A DNA stretch of 64,000 nt from Candidatus Methanomethylophilaceae archaeon (GCA_017468935.1 JAFUHJ010000047.1:1-64000); one strand, 5' to 3'; shown: positions 36,705 to 45,144, numbered from the stretch's first letter. Numbers and translations: made by a program. Notes: generated from the letters alone by a model not told the origin.

Positions 36705-37353
36705 GCTATTGGCATGTACACAGAATGCGGACAGGATCTGCGCGGCAGCAGGGAACTCATGCTATTCGGAGAGGTCCTCGGCGGAGATCGTAGATGACAT
36801 CGATCCTGAAAAGACATTGTCGAGGATCGTCGGGATGGGTCATCATTCAGTGATCGAGCATGCCGTGTTCACATTCTCCGTGGAAGGCGTCTCCCGTGCT
36901 CTCACCCATCAGCTCGTGAGGCACAGGATGGCCTCTTATTCCCAACAGAGCCAGAGGTACGTTTCCATGGACAAGGCATCGTTCGTGACCCCGCATACCG
37001 TCGAGGGGAACGAGGAGGCTCTGGAGACATTTGATTCCGTCATGGAGACCATATGGGATGCGTACAAGAAGCTCGAGGACCTTGGGATCCCGGCAGAGGA
37101 TGCGAGGTATCTGCTACCCAATGGATGCACAACGAACATCACAATCACCATGAACGCCCGTGAGTTGCTTCATTTCTTCTCTCTGAGGAGCTGCAACCGT
37201 GCCCAGTGGGAGATAAGGGAGATGTCCGATCAGATGCTGAGGATATGTAAGGAGGTCTCTCCGATCATATTCAAGAACGCCGGCCCGCCCTGCATCAGGG
37301 GCCCCTGTCCCGAAGGCAAGAAGACCTGTGGTCATCCGAGAACGGATCTATGA
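36694..37353 (+). CDS. thyX: Flavin-dependent thymidylate synthase ThyX
   Basis: 219-residue FAD-dependent enzyme making dTMP from dUMP. The ThyX motif RHRMASYSQQSQRY (~residues 73-86; consensus RHRxxSxNxxSxRY with Tyr at the N position) and NARELLHFFSLRSCNRAQWEIREM are present. The TTG start 36694 is supported by GGGAGGGAG about 5 nt upstream; the gene overlaps TraB and its stop overlaps the msrA ATG. The C-terminal ~20 residues carry four cysteines (PPCIRGPCPEGKKTC), which is unusual. Confidence 0.93.
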   Translation: MKVELLACTQNADRICAAAGNSCYSERSSAEIVDDIDPEKTLSRIVGMGHHSVIEHAVFTFSVEGVSRALTHQLVRHRMASYSQQSQRYVSMDKASFVTPHTVEGNEEALETFDSVMETIWDAYKKLEDLGIPAEDARYLLPNGCTTNITITMNARELLHFFSLRSCNRAQWEIREMSDQMLRICKEVSPIIFKNAGPPCIRGPCPEGKKTCGHPRTDL

Positions 37354-37847
37354 GCGAGATATATCTGGCCGGAGGTTGTTTCTGGGGTGTCGAGAAGGCG
37401 ATGTCCTTGCTGAGAGGCGTGACTGCTACGCAATGCGGTTATGCCAACGGCGATCCGCATTTCATCCCGGACTATCTGCTGGTATGTTCCGGCCGTTATG
37501 GCTATGCCGAGACCGTTAAAGTGGAGTACGATCCCAAGATTGTCGATCTGGACAGGATCCTTCTGGCATTCTTCATGATCATCGATCCGACACAGAAGGA
37601 TAGGCAAGGCAATGATCACGGTATACAGTATCGTACCGGGATCTACTGGACGGATGAAGGTTCAGGCCTTGTGGTTAAGGAGATTGTTTCCAGACTTGCA
37701 TCGATGTTCAGAGAGTTCTACACTGAGGCCCTTCCTTTGGAGAATTTCACACCCGCTGAGGAGAACCACCAGAAGTATCTGGATAAGAACCCCGGCGGGT
37801 ACTGTCATATCTCTCGTGCCGCGATGGAAGAGATATCGAAAATGTGA
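37350..37847 (+). CDS. msrA: Peptide-methionine (S)-S-oxide reductase MsrA
   Basis: 165-residue MsrA that repairs oxidised methionine. The catalytic GGCFWG is at residues 8-13, followed by the family segments GYANGD, YAETVKVEYDP and PTQKDRQGNDHGIQYR. It is a stand-alone enzyme without a fused MsrB domain. Co-translated with thyX (ATGA overlap); a hairpin terminator follows. Confidence 0.95.
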   Translation: MSEIYLAGGCFWGVEKAMSLLRGVTATQCGYANGDPHFIPDYLLVCSGRYGYAETVKVEYDPKIVDLDRILLAFFMIIDPTQKDRQGNDHGIQYRTGIYWTDEGSGLVVKEIVSRLASMFREFYTEALPLENFTPAEENHQKYLDKNPGGYCHISRAAMEEISKM

Positions 37848-37849
37848 AA

Positions 37850-37869
37850 AGGGCCGAAGCCCTGTTTTA
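37850..37869. terminator. Hairpin after msrA
   Basis: AGGGC-cgaa-GCCCT (37850-37863) followed by GTTTTAG, in the 33-bp gap between msrA and the convergent small membrane protein gene. Confidence 0.6.
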
Positions 37870-37880
37870 GATCTCTCCGA

Positions 37881-38060
37881 TCAGACAAAGAAGCCCGATA
37901 TCTTAGATGCGATCGCTCCGGAGAGATCATTGGATTTCAGTATGATCTCCTCCTCGTCACTCGCAGGTGCTCCGACCGTGTTGAACCAGACGATGAGCAG
38001 CACTGCGATGATTGCGATGCAAATGACGAACTTGAGTATCGCCTTCGAATCATTATCCAT
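37881..38060 (-). CDS. Small single-helix membrane protein
   Basis: 59 residues: a short charged N-terminus (MDNDSKAI), one helix (LKFVICIAIIAVLLIVWF) and a small outside tail. The ATG is preceded by AAGGTGG at proper distance, which supports translation. No family is recognised. It is preceded by ~75 bp of AT-rich sequence that may hold its promoter. Confidence 0.55.
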   Translation of the reverse strand: MDNDSKAILKFVICIAIIAVLLIVWFNTVGAPASDEEEIILKSNDLSGAIASKISGFFV

Positions 38061-38275
38061 TAAACCACCTTGGTCTGGACACCCGATATGTTTGGAGATA
38101 TTAATATTGTAGGTATTCCTAAATTTATTTAACAATACAAAAAATATGCATCATACGATGAAAAACAGTAGATTATTTGTAGTACTCTCGAATAGTGATC
38201 CTTGATTTCAAGCGTATTTTTGTCTAAATAATATTATATAGGGTATCGGCTTAATCGGGTTCATTCGGTGAGAAT

Positions 38276-38467
38276 ATGGGAAGAATCAGACCCACATACA
38301 TCAAGAGAGTTTCCATCGAGTTGCTCAACAAGTATCCTCAGGCATTCACCAAGGATTTCGAGGGCAACAAGGAGATGGTCGCAACCCTCACAGATGTCTC
38401 TTCGGTGACAATGAGGAACAGGATCGCCGGTTACATTACCCGCTACCTGTCGCACCCTGAGGCATGA
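38276..38467 (+). CDS. rps17e: Small ribosomal subunit protein S17e
   Basis: 63-residue archaeal S17e. MGRIRPTYIKRVSIELLNKYPQAF is a near-canonical family start, and DFEGNKEMVATLTDVSSVTMRNRIAGYITRYL completes the domain. Upstream AT-rich sequence includes ATAATATTATATAGGG (~38227-38242), a good TATA region. A tRNA-Arg gene begins 47 nt downstream. Confidence 0.95.
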   Translation: MGRIRPTYIKRVSIELLNKYPQAFTKDFEGNKEMVATLTDVSSVTMRNRIAGYITRYLSHPEA

Positions 38468-38514
38468 AAACGCCTTAACCTTTCTAAAGGTACCGCAGAA
38501 TTTTGCCCGCGTGG

Positions 38515-38581
38515 GGTAGCTTGGATATCCTGTGAGATTGCGGATCTTTTGACCCGGGTTCGAATCCCGGCGCGGGCACCA
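38515..38581 (+). tRNA. tRNA-Arg (anticodon GCG)
   Basis: Acceptor GCCCGCG pairs with CGCGGGC, T-arm CCGGG/CCCGG with loop TTCGAAT, discriminator A and an encoded CCA (38579-38581). The anticodon loop TTGCGGA gives GCG (Arg, CGC/CGU codons). The anticodon stem TGAGA/TCTTT is weak (a U-U and a G-U), so it relies on three Watson-Crick pairs. No intron. Confidence 0.85.
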
Positions 38582-38721
38582 TACCCTTCCGATCCCATTA
38601 ATTGATCCACTGGCATCGATAAAGTTGAGTTTTCTCATCCTCTGTCTATCCCGTGGTTGCTCTTATATAGTTAGAATTAGAGATACAACTAGTTTGCTTC
38701 AATCGGAGAGGGGGGCAAAGT

Positions 38722-39340
38722 ATGTTCAGATATTCAATTAACAACGGTGTAACACGGACCGTGTAAGTATCAGTAGGACAGCCAAAGTCCGTGCCTTCTC
38801 GGTAGTAGCCGTATTGGTCATGGTCCTTTCGGGGTTCGCAATGGCCGCAGCATCGGACGGGGCCTCTACTCCAATAAAGGAAGTGTATCACGAGGGGATC
38901 CTTGGCGGTGTGGATTTCATTGCAGCACGTTTTGATCCATCGGATCTATGGATCATGCCATCTAAGAATCCGGAACCGGGTTATGAACCTGGTCAGATGA
39001 AAGATGTCGATTATTCTTTCTGGAAGACCAAGGTGTTCTACGAGGGCTTTTTCGAGAGCCTCCATGTGGAAGAAGGTGTCCTCAACATCCCTAACGATGC
39101 GTTCTGGCATATGACTGGGGCCGGTTCTTACAGCATCTGCGGTCTGGGATTCATAGAACTCCCGTCTTCTTTGAAAACGATTGGAGACAACGCATTCTCC
39201 GAGTGCCGTATCAAGGAGATCATAATACCGGAGACGATGCGGACAGTGACAACATGGGATTCATCGGAAAGATGGTATCCAGTGCAAAGGCCCAGATAGG
39301 CGCTCTTGTCAAATGGTTCAGAGCGGTGTCCGTACACTAA
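38722..39340 (+). pseudogene. Decayed BspA-like leucine-rich-repeat surface protein
   Basis: Remains of a secreted LRR protein. The initial frame (ATG 38722, 14 codons) stops at TAA 38764. The continuing signal-peptide sequence (AKVRAFSVVAVLVMVLSGFAMAA) lies in another frame with no start of its own except a TTG at 38814, so a frameshift is likely. The body has one LRR_5-type repeat (IELPSSLKTIGDNAFSECRIKEIIIPE) where intact relatives have many, then ends at TAG 39297. A hydrophilic C-terminal tail (MGFIGKMVSSAKAQIGALVKWF) is readable in a third frame to TAA 39340. This suggests an internal deletion plus frameshifts. If the TTG is real, a 161-residue secreted protein is still possible. Confidence 0.6.
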
Positions 39341-39359
39341 ACTTGAGAAGAATTAAGTG

Positions 39360-39386
39360 CCGGAGGGTATTGCCCTCCGGCCATTT
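39360..39386. terminator. Strong hairpin between the LRR remnant and a convergent membrane-protein gene
   Basis: CCGGAGGG-tattg-CCCTCCGG, an 8-bp perfect stem at 39360-39380, followed by CCATTTC. It is symmetric and sits in a convergent gap, so it could act on either strand. Confidence 0.6.
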
Positions 39387-39399
39387 CAAATAAAGACTT

Positions 39400-39783
39400 T
39401 CACGGTTTCCTCTTGCTCATCCAATCGGATATGCTGAAGATCGTAAAGATTACGATTCCGGCGAAGGTGAGCCATATGCCCAAACCGACATCCATGAATG
39501 CCGAGGCCTCCGGAATCCGTTCCGCTATGTGGAGGTAGTTGAGGGATGCGACAACGATTCCCAAGATTCCAAGGAACGAATTCCAGATGGCATTCCTCAC
39601 AGGCGAATTCGGTCTGGCATTCATTATTCCCACGAAGGTCATCATTCCAAAGATTACCATATCTAGGAATCCCACGGCCTTGGGGAACTCCGCCCATGAC
39701 ATGATGGTACCGATAAATGCGATGCCTGCACCGATGGCTGCGATCGCGGCGACCAGATTGATTCTGTTTCTGATATCGTCCAT
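39400..39783 (-). CDS. Four-helix membrane protein
   Basis: 127 residues with four hydrophobic segments (VAAIAAIGAGIAFIGTIM, LDMVIFGMMTFVGIM, SFLGILGIVVASLNYL, VGLGIWLTFAGIVIFTIFSI) and a basic C-terminal tail (SKRKP). The pattern resembles SPW-repeat-like or small integral membrane families, but I cannot name it. TATATATGG ~22 nt upstream of the ATG indicates a leaderless mRNA. Confidence 0.65.
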   Translation of the reverse strand: MDDIRNRINLVAAIAAIGAGIAFIGTIMSWAEFPKAVGFLDMVIFGMMTFVGIMNARPNSPVRNAIWNSFLGILGIVVASLNYLHIAERIPEASAFMDVGLGIWLTFAGIVIFTIFSISDWMSKRKP

Positions 39784-39843
39784 GATTGCGAATTAGCACG
39801 CTGATATATATGGGATAATCTCGCCTTTTCTGAGGGTCCGACA

Positions 39844-41775
39844 TCATTCCTCGGCTTCTTCCTTAGGCCATACCTCTCTGACGATCTCGCTCTCTCCGGG
39901 CGGAAGGATCCTCGAGATCTCCTCTTCTGGCACTGCGAAACGCTTGGCCATTTCCCCTGAGATGCGGTTCTTGTTCTTAGCCGGGCGGATAACGAAGTAC
40001 CTCTCGCAATCCTTGAAGCAGGAAGCGGGACCGCACATGACCTTTCTGGTACCCTGGTATTCGATTTCTCCGACTATGAGCTCCAGCGGGAGGTGGTACT
40101 CGTAGTTCCTCTTACCGCGGATGATAAACGCTCCGCGTGGCACGAACTCTCCCGGATTGGGGGTCTTGCTGACCTGATCCGGATACACCCAGTATGCGCT
40201 TCCTTCGGATACCGCCCCAACCCATCCCTTGGATTGGGCGGTTGCGAACTGGCAGGCTTCCCTGAGCTCTTGATTGGAAGCGGATGCCCCGTCCTTGATG
40301 ATAGTGGAAGGCGCTCCGTGGATGTCGGTATGGCAATACAGGTCCTTCTCCTTGAGATGCTTCTTCACCACACCGTCGTTGGTGTGGGCGTCCCTTCCCG
40401 CGATGACCAGCTTCCCCTCCGATGTGAAGAACCATTTGAACCTCTCGAACCAGAACTGCTTGGTCGGCTGCGCCTTTCCTGCCATGGCGGCCTTTTGCTT
40501 GGCGATTCCCTTCTCCTTCTTAGCTAGTTCGGCACGGCTCTCGTTGAGGGCGTCCTCTGCGTGCTTTCCTTTCTCCCCGATGTCCTTGCTCTGCTGGTAG
40601 ATATCGGATGCGTTGGCGTCGAGACCTTTGGTGTAGTCCAATGTGACCGTCTCCTCGCCGAACACTCCGGTGACGAGGTTCTTGGAGGGGTCTATGTCCT
40701 TGACGTAGGGGATCTTCATCGCACCCTCCCTCAGCTTCTCCCATGTGAGCTTCTGGCTCTGTTCCTTCAGGACCTCCAGCAGCTGCGTGACGTTCTGATA
40801 ATCGGTGTACAGGGCCTCGGCCTTCCTCTTCAGCTCCTCGCACCTCTCCCTGTACTCCTGGACGGTCTCCTCCTGCTTGGCGATCCTCCTGTTGAGCTTC
40901 TCGACCTCAGGATCGACGTATGCTTCCTCCTCCTCGTCCTTCATCTGCTTTACTAAGGCGTCGATAGCCTCGGACATGCTCCCGAAGCCCTTGGACTCCA
41001 GGTCGTCATGGGATGTCATGCGGATAGGTGCGAAATCCTCGATCTTGCCGTCTTTGAGGTATGCGGTGGTCTCGGGGACGTCGATCACATGGTTGACGAT
41101 GTCCTTCACCTGGGCGTACATCTTGGACAGCATGTCATCGGGCACCTCTGGTGCCGGAAGGCTTTTGTCAACTCCGGTGCGCTTGCAGACCTCCTCGGCG
41201 TACTGTCCTCCGAGATTCACCGCTGTCGCCAGTGTCCTGACGCAGTCTGCCTCGGATTCCTTGAAGGCCTTGACGAAATCGTCCTCTGTGGATTCGATAG
41301 GGTTGAATCTGGGCTGAGGCCAGATGTAAGGTTCCTTAGGGCGGACCTTGCGGTCCCTCATGGTCTTCTGGATCAGACATGTATCTATTATCCCGTCCTT
41401 GACCAGAAGGACGTTACCGCCTCCGAATATCTCGAATATGAGCTTGTACTCGGAGTCCGCTTTAAGAAGTTCTATCTCTACCACCCTGTCGAAACCTATC
41501 TGCCTTACCTTCCCGATGCGGGCGTTGTCCAGATATTTCCTCAGATAGGTTGCGAATGATGTGGGCTGTATCGGTGTCTCCGGTTTGGCTGCCGGAGAGT
41601 AGAGCCATTTCTTGTCCTTGAAGAAGAGATCCTTCTTTCCCTCGCCCTGGACGTTGATGCGGAAGAGCACGTTCCCTGCTCCCCATTGGAATATCTTGTC
41701 CATGTGTGCGCCTTCCAGGGCCGACAGTTCCGTAGCTATGGAACGTACGTCGAAGGAACTCATCTCTTTTTTCAT
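39844..41775 (-). CDS. rqcH: RqcH / NEMF (Rqc2) homologue: ribosome-associated quality-control factor
   Basis: 643-residue NFACT protein. The N-terminal NFACT-N/FbpA domain (~1-230) includes SSFDVRSIATELSALEGAHMDKI and IFGGGNVLLV. A coiled-coil middle (~280-330 and 400-440) follows, then NFACT-R (~455-580) with FTSEGKLVIAGRDAHTNDGVVKKHL and DIHGAPSTII. Homologues bind stalled 50S subunits and recruit tRNA-Ala for C-terminal tailing. MSSFDVRS at 41763 is an alternative start. The gene stands alone. Confidence 0.93.
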   Translation of the reverse strand: MKKEMSSFDVRSIATELSALEGAHMDKIFQWGAGNVLFRINVQGEGKKDLFFKDKKWLYSPAAKPETPIQPTSFATYLRKYLDNARIGKVRQIGFDRVVEIELLKADSEYKLIFEIFGGGNVLLVKDGIIDTCLIQKTMRDRKVRPKEPYIWPQPRFNPIESTEDDFVKAFKESEADCVRTLATAVNLGGQYAEEVCKRTGVDKSLPAPEVPDDMLSKMYAQVKDIVNHVIDVPETTAYLKDGKIEDFAPIRMTSHDDLESKGFGSMSEAIDALVKQMKDEEEEAYVDPEVEKLNRRIAKQEETVQEYRERCEELKRKAEALYTDYQNVTQLLEVLKEQSQKLTWEKLREGAMKIPYVKDIDPSKNLVTGVFGEETVTLDYTKGLDANASDIYQQSKDIGEKGKHAEDALNESRAELAKKEKGIAKQKAAMAGKAQPTKQFWFERFKWFFTSEGKLVIAGRDAHTNDGVVKKHLKEKDLYCHTDIHGAPSTIIKDGASASNQELREACQFATAQSKGWVGAVSEGSAYWVYPDQVSKTPNPGEFVPRGAFIIRGKRNYEYHLPLELIVGEIEYQGTRKVMCGPASCFKDCERYFVIRPAKNKNRISGEMAKRFAVPEEEISRILPPGESEIVREVWPKEEAEE

Positions 41776-41855
41776 GATGAAGGGTTAGAGGTATGTATCA
41801 GATAAAAGGTCGCATCGTGAAATCGTTAAATCGTATGGAATAATAATCCATATCT

Positions 41856-42368
41856 ATGGACGAGTCGGAGATGTATGAGCTCACCATTGCAAAGAAACAG
41901 AAGAAATTGCTGCTATCTTTGGTGGAGGTCCTTTTGGCCATGGGAGTGGCGATATCCGGATGGCTCATAGTCATGGCAGTCCAGAATATGCAGGATCAGG
42001 ACCCGTTCATAATGGATAGGGAATATGACGTTACCGGTACGATGATCGTTGAAGACAGGGAAGTCCCTTACACCGGAATAATCACCACAAGATACTCTTC
42101 GGAGACTTCCGAGTTCTCTGTCAAGACATATCATGTGAAATATGGTTCAACGATATTCGATAGGACCTTCAAATATAGTCTAATGTTCGATGCCGACAGG
42201 GTGCCTACTTCTCGGTTCACCCACATCGGATCGGAAGGCGGATATGAACTGTGGAAAGGAACGGATGGAGGCGCGGATGTCGTCTATTACCTTGATGATA
42301 AGAGCATAGTCCATCATATGGAGATTGAATATGAGGGTTCCAAACTTTCAGCAGAGATGCGTGTGTGA
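41856..42368 (+). CDS. Membrane-anchored extracellular protein of unknown function
   Basis: 170 residues: a lysine-rich cytoplasmic N-terminus (AKKQKK), one helix (SLVEVLLAMGVAISGWLIVMAV, ~23-44) and a ~120-residue beta-rich outside domain beginning EYDVTGTMIVEDREVPYTG. I recognise no family. The layout resembles the protein at 45177, whose outer domain begins EFEVEGMVGGEHVTG; the two may be distant relatives. A TATA-like GGAATAATAATCC just upstream suggests a leaderless start. Confidence 0.65.
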   Translation: MDESEMYELTIAKKQKKLLLSLVEVLLAMGVAISGWLIVMAVQNMQDQDPFIMDREYDVTGTMIVEDREVPYTGIITTRYSSETSEFSVKTYHVKYGSTIFDRTFKYSLMFDADRVPTSRFTHIGSEGGYELWKGTDGGADVVYYLDDKSIVHHMEIEYEGSKLSAEMRV

Positions 42369-42390
42369 TCAGAGATCGTGCCAAGTCGTT

Positions 42391-42439
42391 CTTATTATAT
42401 CTCGGTAAAAGCGTTTGACGAATAATCCAAGTGACATCC
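42391..42439 (+). promoter_or_regulatory. Promoter and leader of the amber-containing methyltransferase gene
   Basis: TATTATATC (42391-42399) is a good TATA box, predicting a start near 42420 and a ~20-nt leader AATAATCCAAGTGACATCC before ATG 42440. AAGTGA is a weak Shine-Dalgarno match. The same TTATCCAAGTGATTAC leader precedes the binding-protein gene at 43721, which hints at common control. Confidence 0.45.
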
Positions 42440-43570
42440 ATGGTTTCAGATATCAGGAAGCAACTCGATCTTTATTGGTCCGACCGCGTTCCAGGATTGA
42501 TTGAGTATACGCGCTTCCTTTTGAGCAACGATTCCGATTTCAATCATACTCTGAGGGTTTTCCTGAAGGATATGCCGAAAGGTTCCAAGATCATCGATAT
42601 GGGCACAGGCGCCGGGCTAGTTGCGATCGAAGCGGCCAGGATGGGCTTCGAAGTCGATGCCATGGATTATAACATGAAGGTCATCGACGCAGCCATCGAT
42701 CTCTCAGAGGAGATGGGGTTGGATATAGATTTCATCGTAGGGGATGTCGAAGAACCCGAGTTACCTGAGAAGTCGTACGATGTGGTCATATCCAGGAACT
42801 GCGTGTGGGGCCTGGACGATCCGTTCAAAGCCTATTCCAGATGGAAACAGCTGCTGAAGCCCGGGGGATAGATGATAATCTTCGACGGGAACTACTACCT
42901 GTACTACAATGATGTGAACTATCTTCACCGTCGGGAACATATCGCCAAGTCGAATGGTCACAATAAAAGTATCGATGCGATCACCAATGTGAACAATGTC
43001 AATTTCGATAGGTGCGATAAGCTGGCAGAGGATCTTCCGCTCACCAAGGAGTATCGTCCCGCATGGGATGTCAGAGTATTGACCAAACTGGGCTTCAGGG
43101 ACATCAGGGCTTTGACTTTGGATACCGAAGATTATGTCTGTGAGACTGCATTCGGGCACATCCATACCCCCATGGCCTTTGGATTATGTGCCAGGCTTCC
43201 CTATTCGAACGTCATCATCAATCTGAGCGAGGATGTCGATGAGCTAGAACAGGTCCAGCATATCATCGATAAGGCGGTCGATGATGTGAGCGGTACATGG
43301 AAGATCCTTTCCAACAGGGATTGTGTTAGACTGTTGCTCACGCTGTATACTGTCAATATAACAGCATCTCAGGCTGCGGAGATCCTCGACTGTTCGTATT
43401 CTTTGGCAGCACACGACCTGAAACTGTTGACAATCTGCGGATTGGTGGTATCGGAGAAAATCGATGGAGAGAAGGTGTATAAGCTGAAGAACCGTAAGAT
43501 TGTGACCGATATAGTCGATCTCACGGCCCAGGTAAGAAATAGCCATGATTCCGGAAAAGAGAGAATGTAA
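42440..43570 (+). CDS. SAM methyltransferase / winged-helix fusion with in-frame TAG (candidate pyrrolysine at codon 144)
   Basis: Two open frames are joined in frame by one TAG (42869-42871): residues 1-143, then 145-376. The first part is a class I methyltransferase (SAM motif IIDMGTGAGLVAIEAA, ~50-65) ending WKQLLKPGG. The second begins MIIFDGNYY. LKPGG-x-hhhFDGNYY is the normal continuous beta-strand of this family, so the TAG replaces one variable residue inside a conserved stretch. The C-terminal ~292-351 is an ArsR-like winged helix (ITASQAAEILDCSYSLAAHDLKLL). TAG ends no intact gene nearby. Pyrrolysine insertion is the preferred reading. Reinitiation at the ATG directly after TAG, or a nonsense mutation, are alternatives. 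It precedes the corrinoid/iron importer. Confidence 0.7.
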
Positions 43571-43720
43571 ACATTTCTTAAACTTTTTATTACCCAGATA
43601 ATTTTTTTAAGAATTACAAATAAATAATAGATGATTCAAAAAATAATTTGAATACATTCCCACTCTATTATATATTTATAGAGCAACTCAACGCGTCGGA
43701 TATATTATCCAAGTGATTAC
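43571..43720 (+). promoter_or_regulatory. AT-rich promoter region of the binding-protein operon with inverted repeat
   Basis: 150 bp of very AT-rich sequence. The inverted repeat ATTCAAA-aaataa-TTTGAAT (43634-43653) lies just upstream of a TATA region TATTATATATTTATAG (~43667-43682), a place where an activator or repressor could bind. The leader repeats the TTATCCAAGTGATTAC seen before the methyltransferase gene. I see no cobalamin riboswitch. Confidence 0.5.
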
Positions 43721-45136
43721 ATGGATGAAAAGACAACCAAGATGGTCGTTATCATCGTTGCAGTCGTCGCAGTCGTTGCGATCGCCGCTTTCTTCATGAT
43801 GAACAATGGCGGAGGCTCCGGTGATGACAAGAAAGGAGAAATTCCTGACCTTACAGAATTCCCGGCAAGGCTTGCAGTTTTGGGAAATGCTAACTGTGAT
43901 GATTACCTCGATGACAAAGATGTTGCATATGTCGAGAAGCTCATCAAAGAATCCAACTTTGATTATGCGAAAGAGTTCATGTGCGACGCCAACTATGACG
44001 GATATATCGACGACAAGGATGTGGACGTCATCAAGAAGATGATCGATTACAAGCAGCCCACCGTCTACTACTTCGGTGTCGTCGACTACGATGTCAGGGA
44101 ATACCACACAGATGTCGCCAACCACTACGTCTGTCCTCTCATCGCACCCCCCTTCGACGCATGTCTGATCCTCGGAGCGGACCTGATCAAGGGAGCGGAC
44201 GACAGGATCGTTCCCGAGACCGGAAACGCACACGACCGTTACACCACCGCATTGGACCTTTCCAAGCTCGTTAACGTCGGAAGCTGTAACACCCCCAGCA
44301 AGGAGGCGATTGCAACCCTTCTCAAGCAGAATGACAACTGTATGACCCTTGTCTGCGGACAGCACGACTACTATGCAGACGGCTACGAGGACCTCTTTGG
44401 AAGCCAGGGTCTCCAGATTATCCGTATGGGATCTTGGGAAGGAGGAGTGGCAATCCACGGTCTTTTAACAACAGCATATCTCCTCGACAGGATGGATGAA
44501 GCATATGACTACCTTGAGTGGTATGATGGAGTTGAGGACATGGTTGCAAAGAAGATGAAGTCCGTTACAGAGAGGAAGAACGCTATCTGCTTCTACACAG
44601 ACCAGAGTGAAGCTGGAAAGATCTGCCTTCTTGGAAATACTGCTGCTGAGAACGCCATGTTGACAAAGGTTAACAGCTATGACATCGGAACAACCATCTT
44701 CAAGGCACGTGGAGGATCCTCTATTGTGACTGGAGACAAGATGCAGCTCACAAGTGAGCAGTTGGCTTCGGATGTTGCTACCTACAAGATCGACACCATA
44801 ATCGGATTGACCAATACACCTCTCCAGAGTAAGACTACTGCAGCTGTAATGGCTGAAAAGTATGCGGATTTCGCAGAAAGAATGGGTACGGCTGTTTACA
44901 GTCAGATTGATCTGTCAATTGGTGGTTATGTATTTGCTTCTGGACTTTCAGAGGTTATTGCTCAGGTCGTGATGGGATATGTCCTTTACGACGATGTTTT
45001 CACTAAAGCGGACATCGAGACAGTTTGTAACGAATACGTTGAAATGCTCGGTATTGATGAGAAGTGGAACTACGACACCATGAACCAGCTGTACTGCGGT
45101 GAGGGTGACGATAGGAACATCCTGAACATGGGATGA
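43721..45136 (+). CDS. Corrinoid/iron-complex ABC binding protein with N-terminal dockerin-like repeats
   Basis: 471 residues. One N-terminal helix (~8-27) anchors it outside the membrane. Residues ~54-76 and 88-109 are two dockerin-type calcium repeats (GNANCDDYLDDKDVAYVEKL and CDANYDGYIDDKDVDVIKKM, each D/N-x-N/D-x-D-x6-D). The rest (~115-460) is a TroA/BtuF-like substrate-binding domain. Permease and ATPase genes follow, so it is the receptor of an iron-siderophore or corrinoid importer. Codon use changes inside the gene: strongly GC-ending from ~44040 to 44465, then much richer in A/T-ending codons to ~45060, suggesting a mosaic history. Confidence 0.82.
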   Translation: MDEKTTKMVVIIVAVVAVVAIAAFFMMNNGGGSGDDKKGEIPDLTEFPARLAVLGNANCDDYLDDKDVAYVEKLIKESNFDYAKEFMCDANYDGYIDDKDVDVIKKMIDYKQPTVYYFGVVDYDVREYHTDVANHYVCPLIAPPFDACLILGADLIKGADDRIVPETGNAHDRYTTALDLSKLVNVGSCNTPSKEAIATLLKQNDNCMTLVCGQHDYYADGYEDLFGSQGLQIIRMGSWEGGVAIHGLLTTAYLLDRMDEAYDYLEWYDGVEDMVAKKMKSVTERKNAICFYTDQSEAGKICLLGNTAAENAMLTKVNSYDIGTTIFKARGGSSIVTGDKMQLTSEQLASDVATYKIDTIIGLTNTPLQSKTTAAVMAEKYADFAERMGTAVYSQIDLSIGGYVFASGLSEVIAQVVMGYVLYDDVFTKADIETVCNEYVEMLGIDEKWNYDTMNQLYCGEGDDRNILNMG

Positions 45137-45144
45137 AAACAAAC

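Noticed and set aside
38136-38275. C/D box small RNA before rps17e
   Set aside because: ACGATGA resembles a C box, but no D box (CTGA) or C'/D' pair lies at suitable distance.
43571-43720. Cobalamin riboswitch before the importer
   Set aside because: The region is AT-rich, lacks a B12-box-like element and the long structured leader; such riboswitches are rare in archaea.
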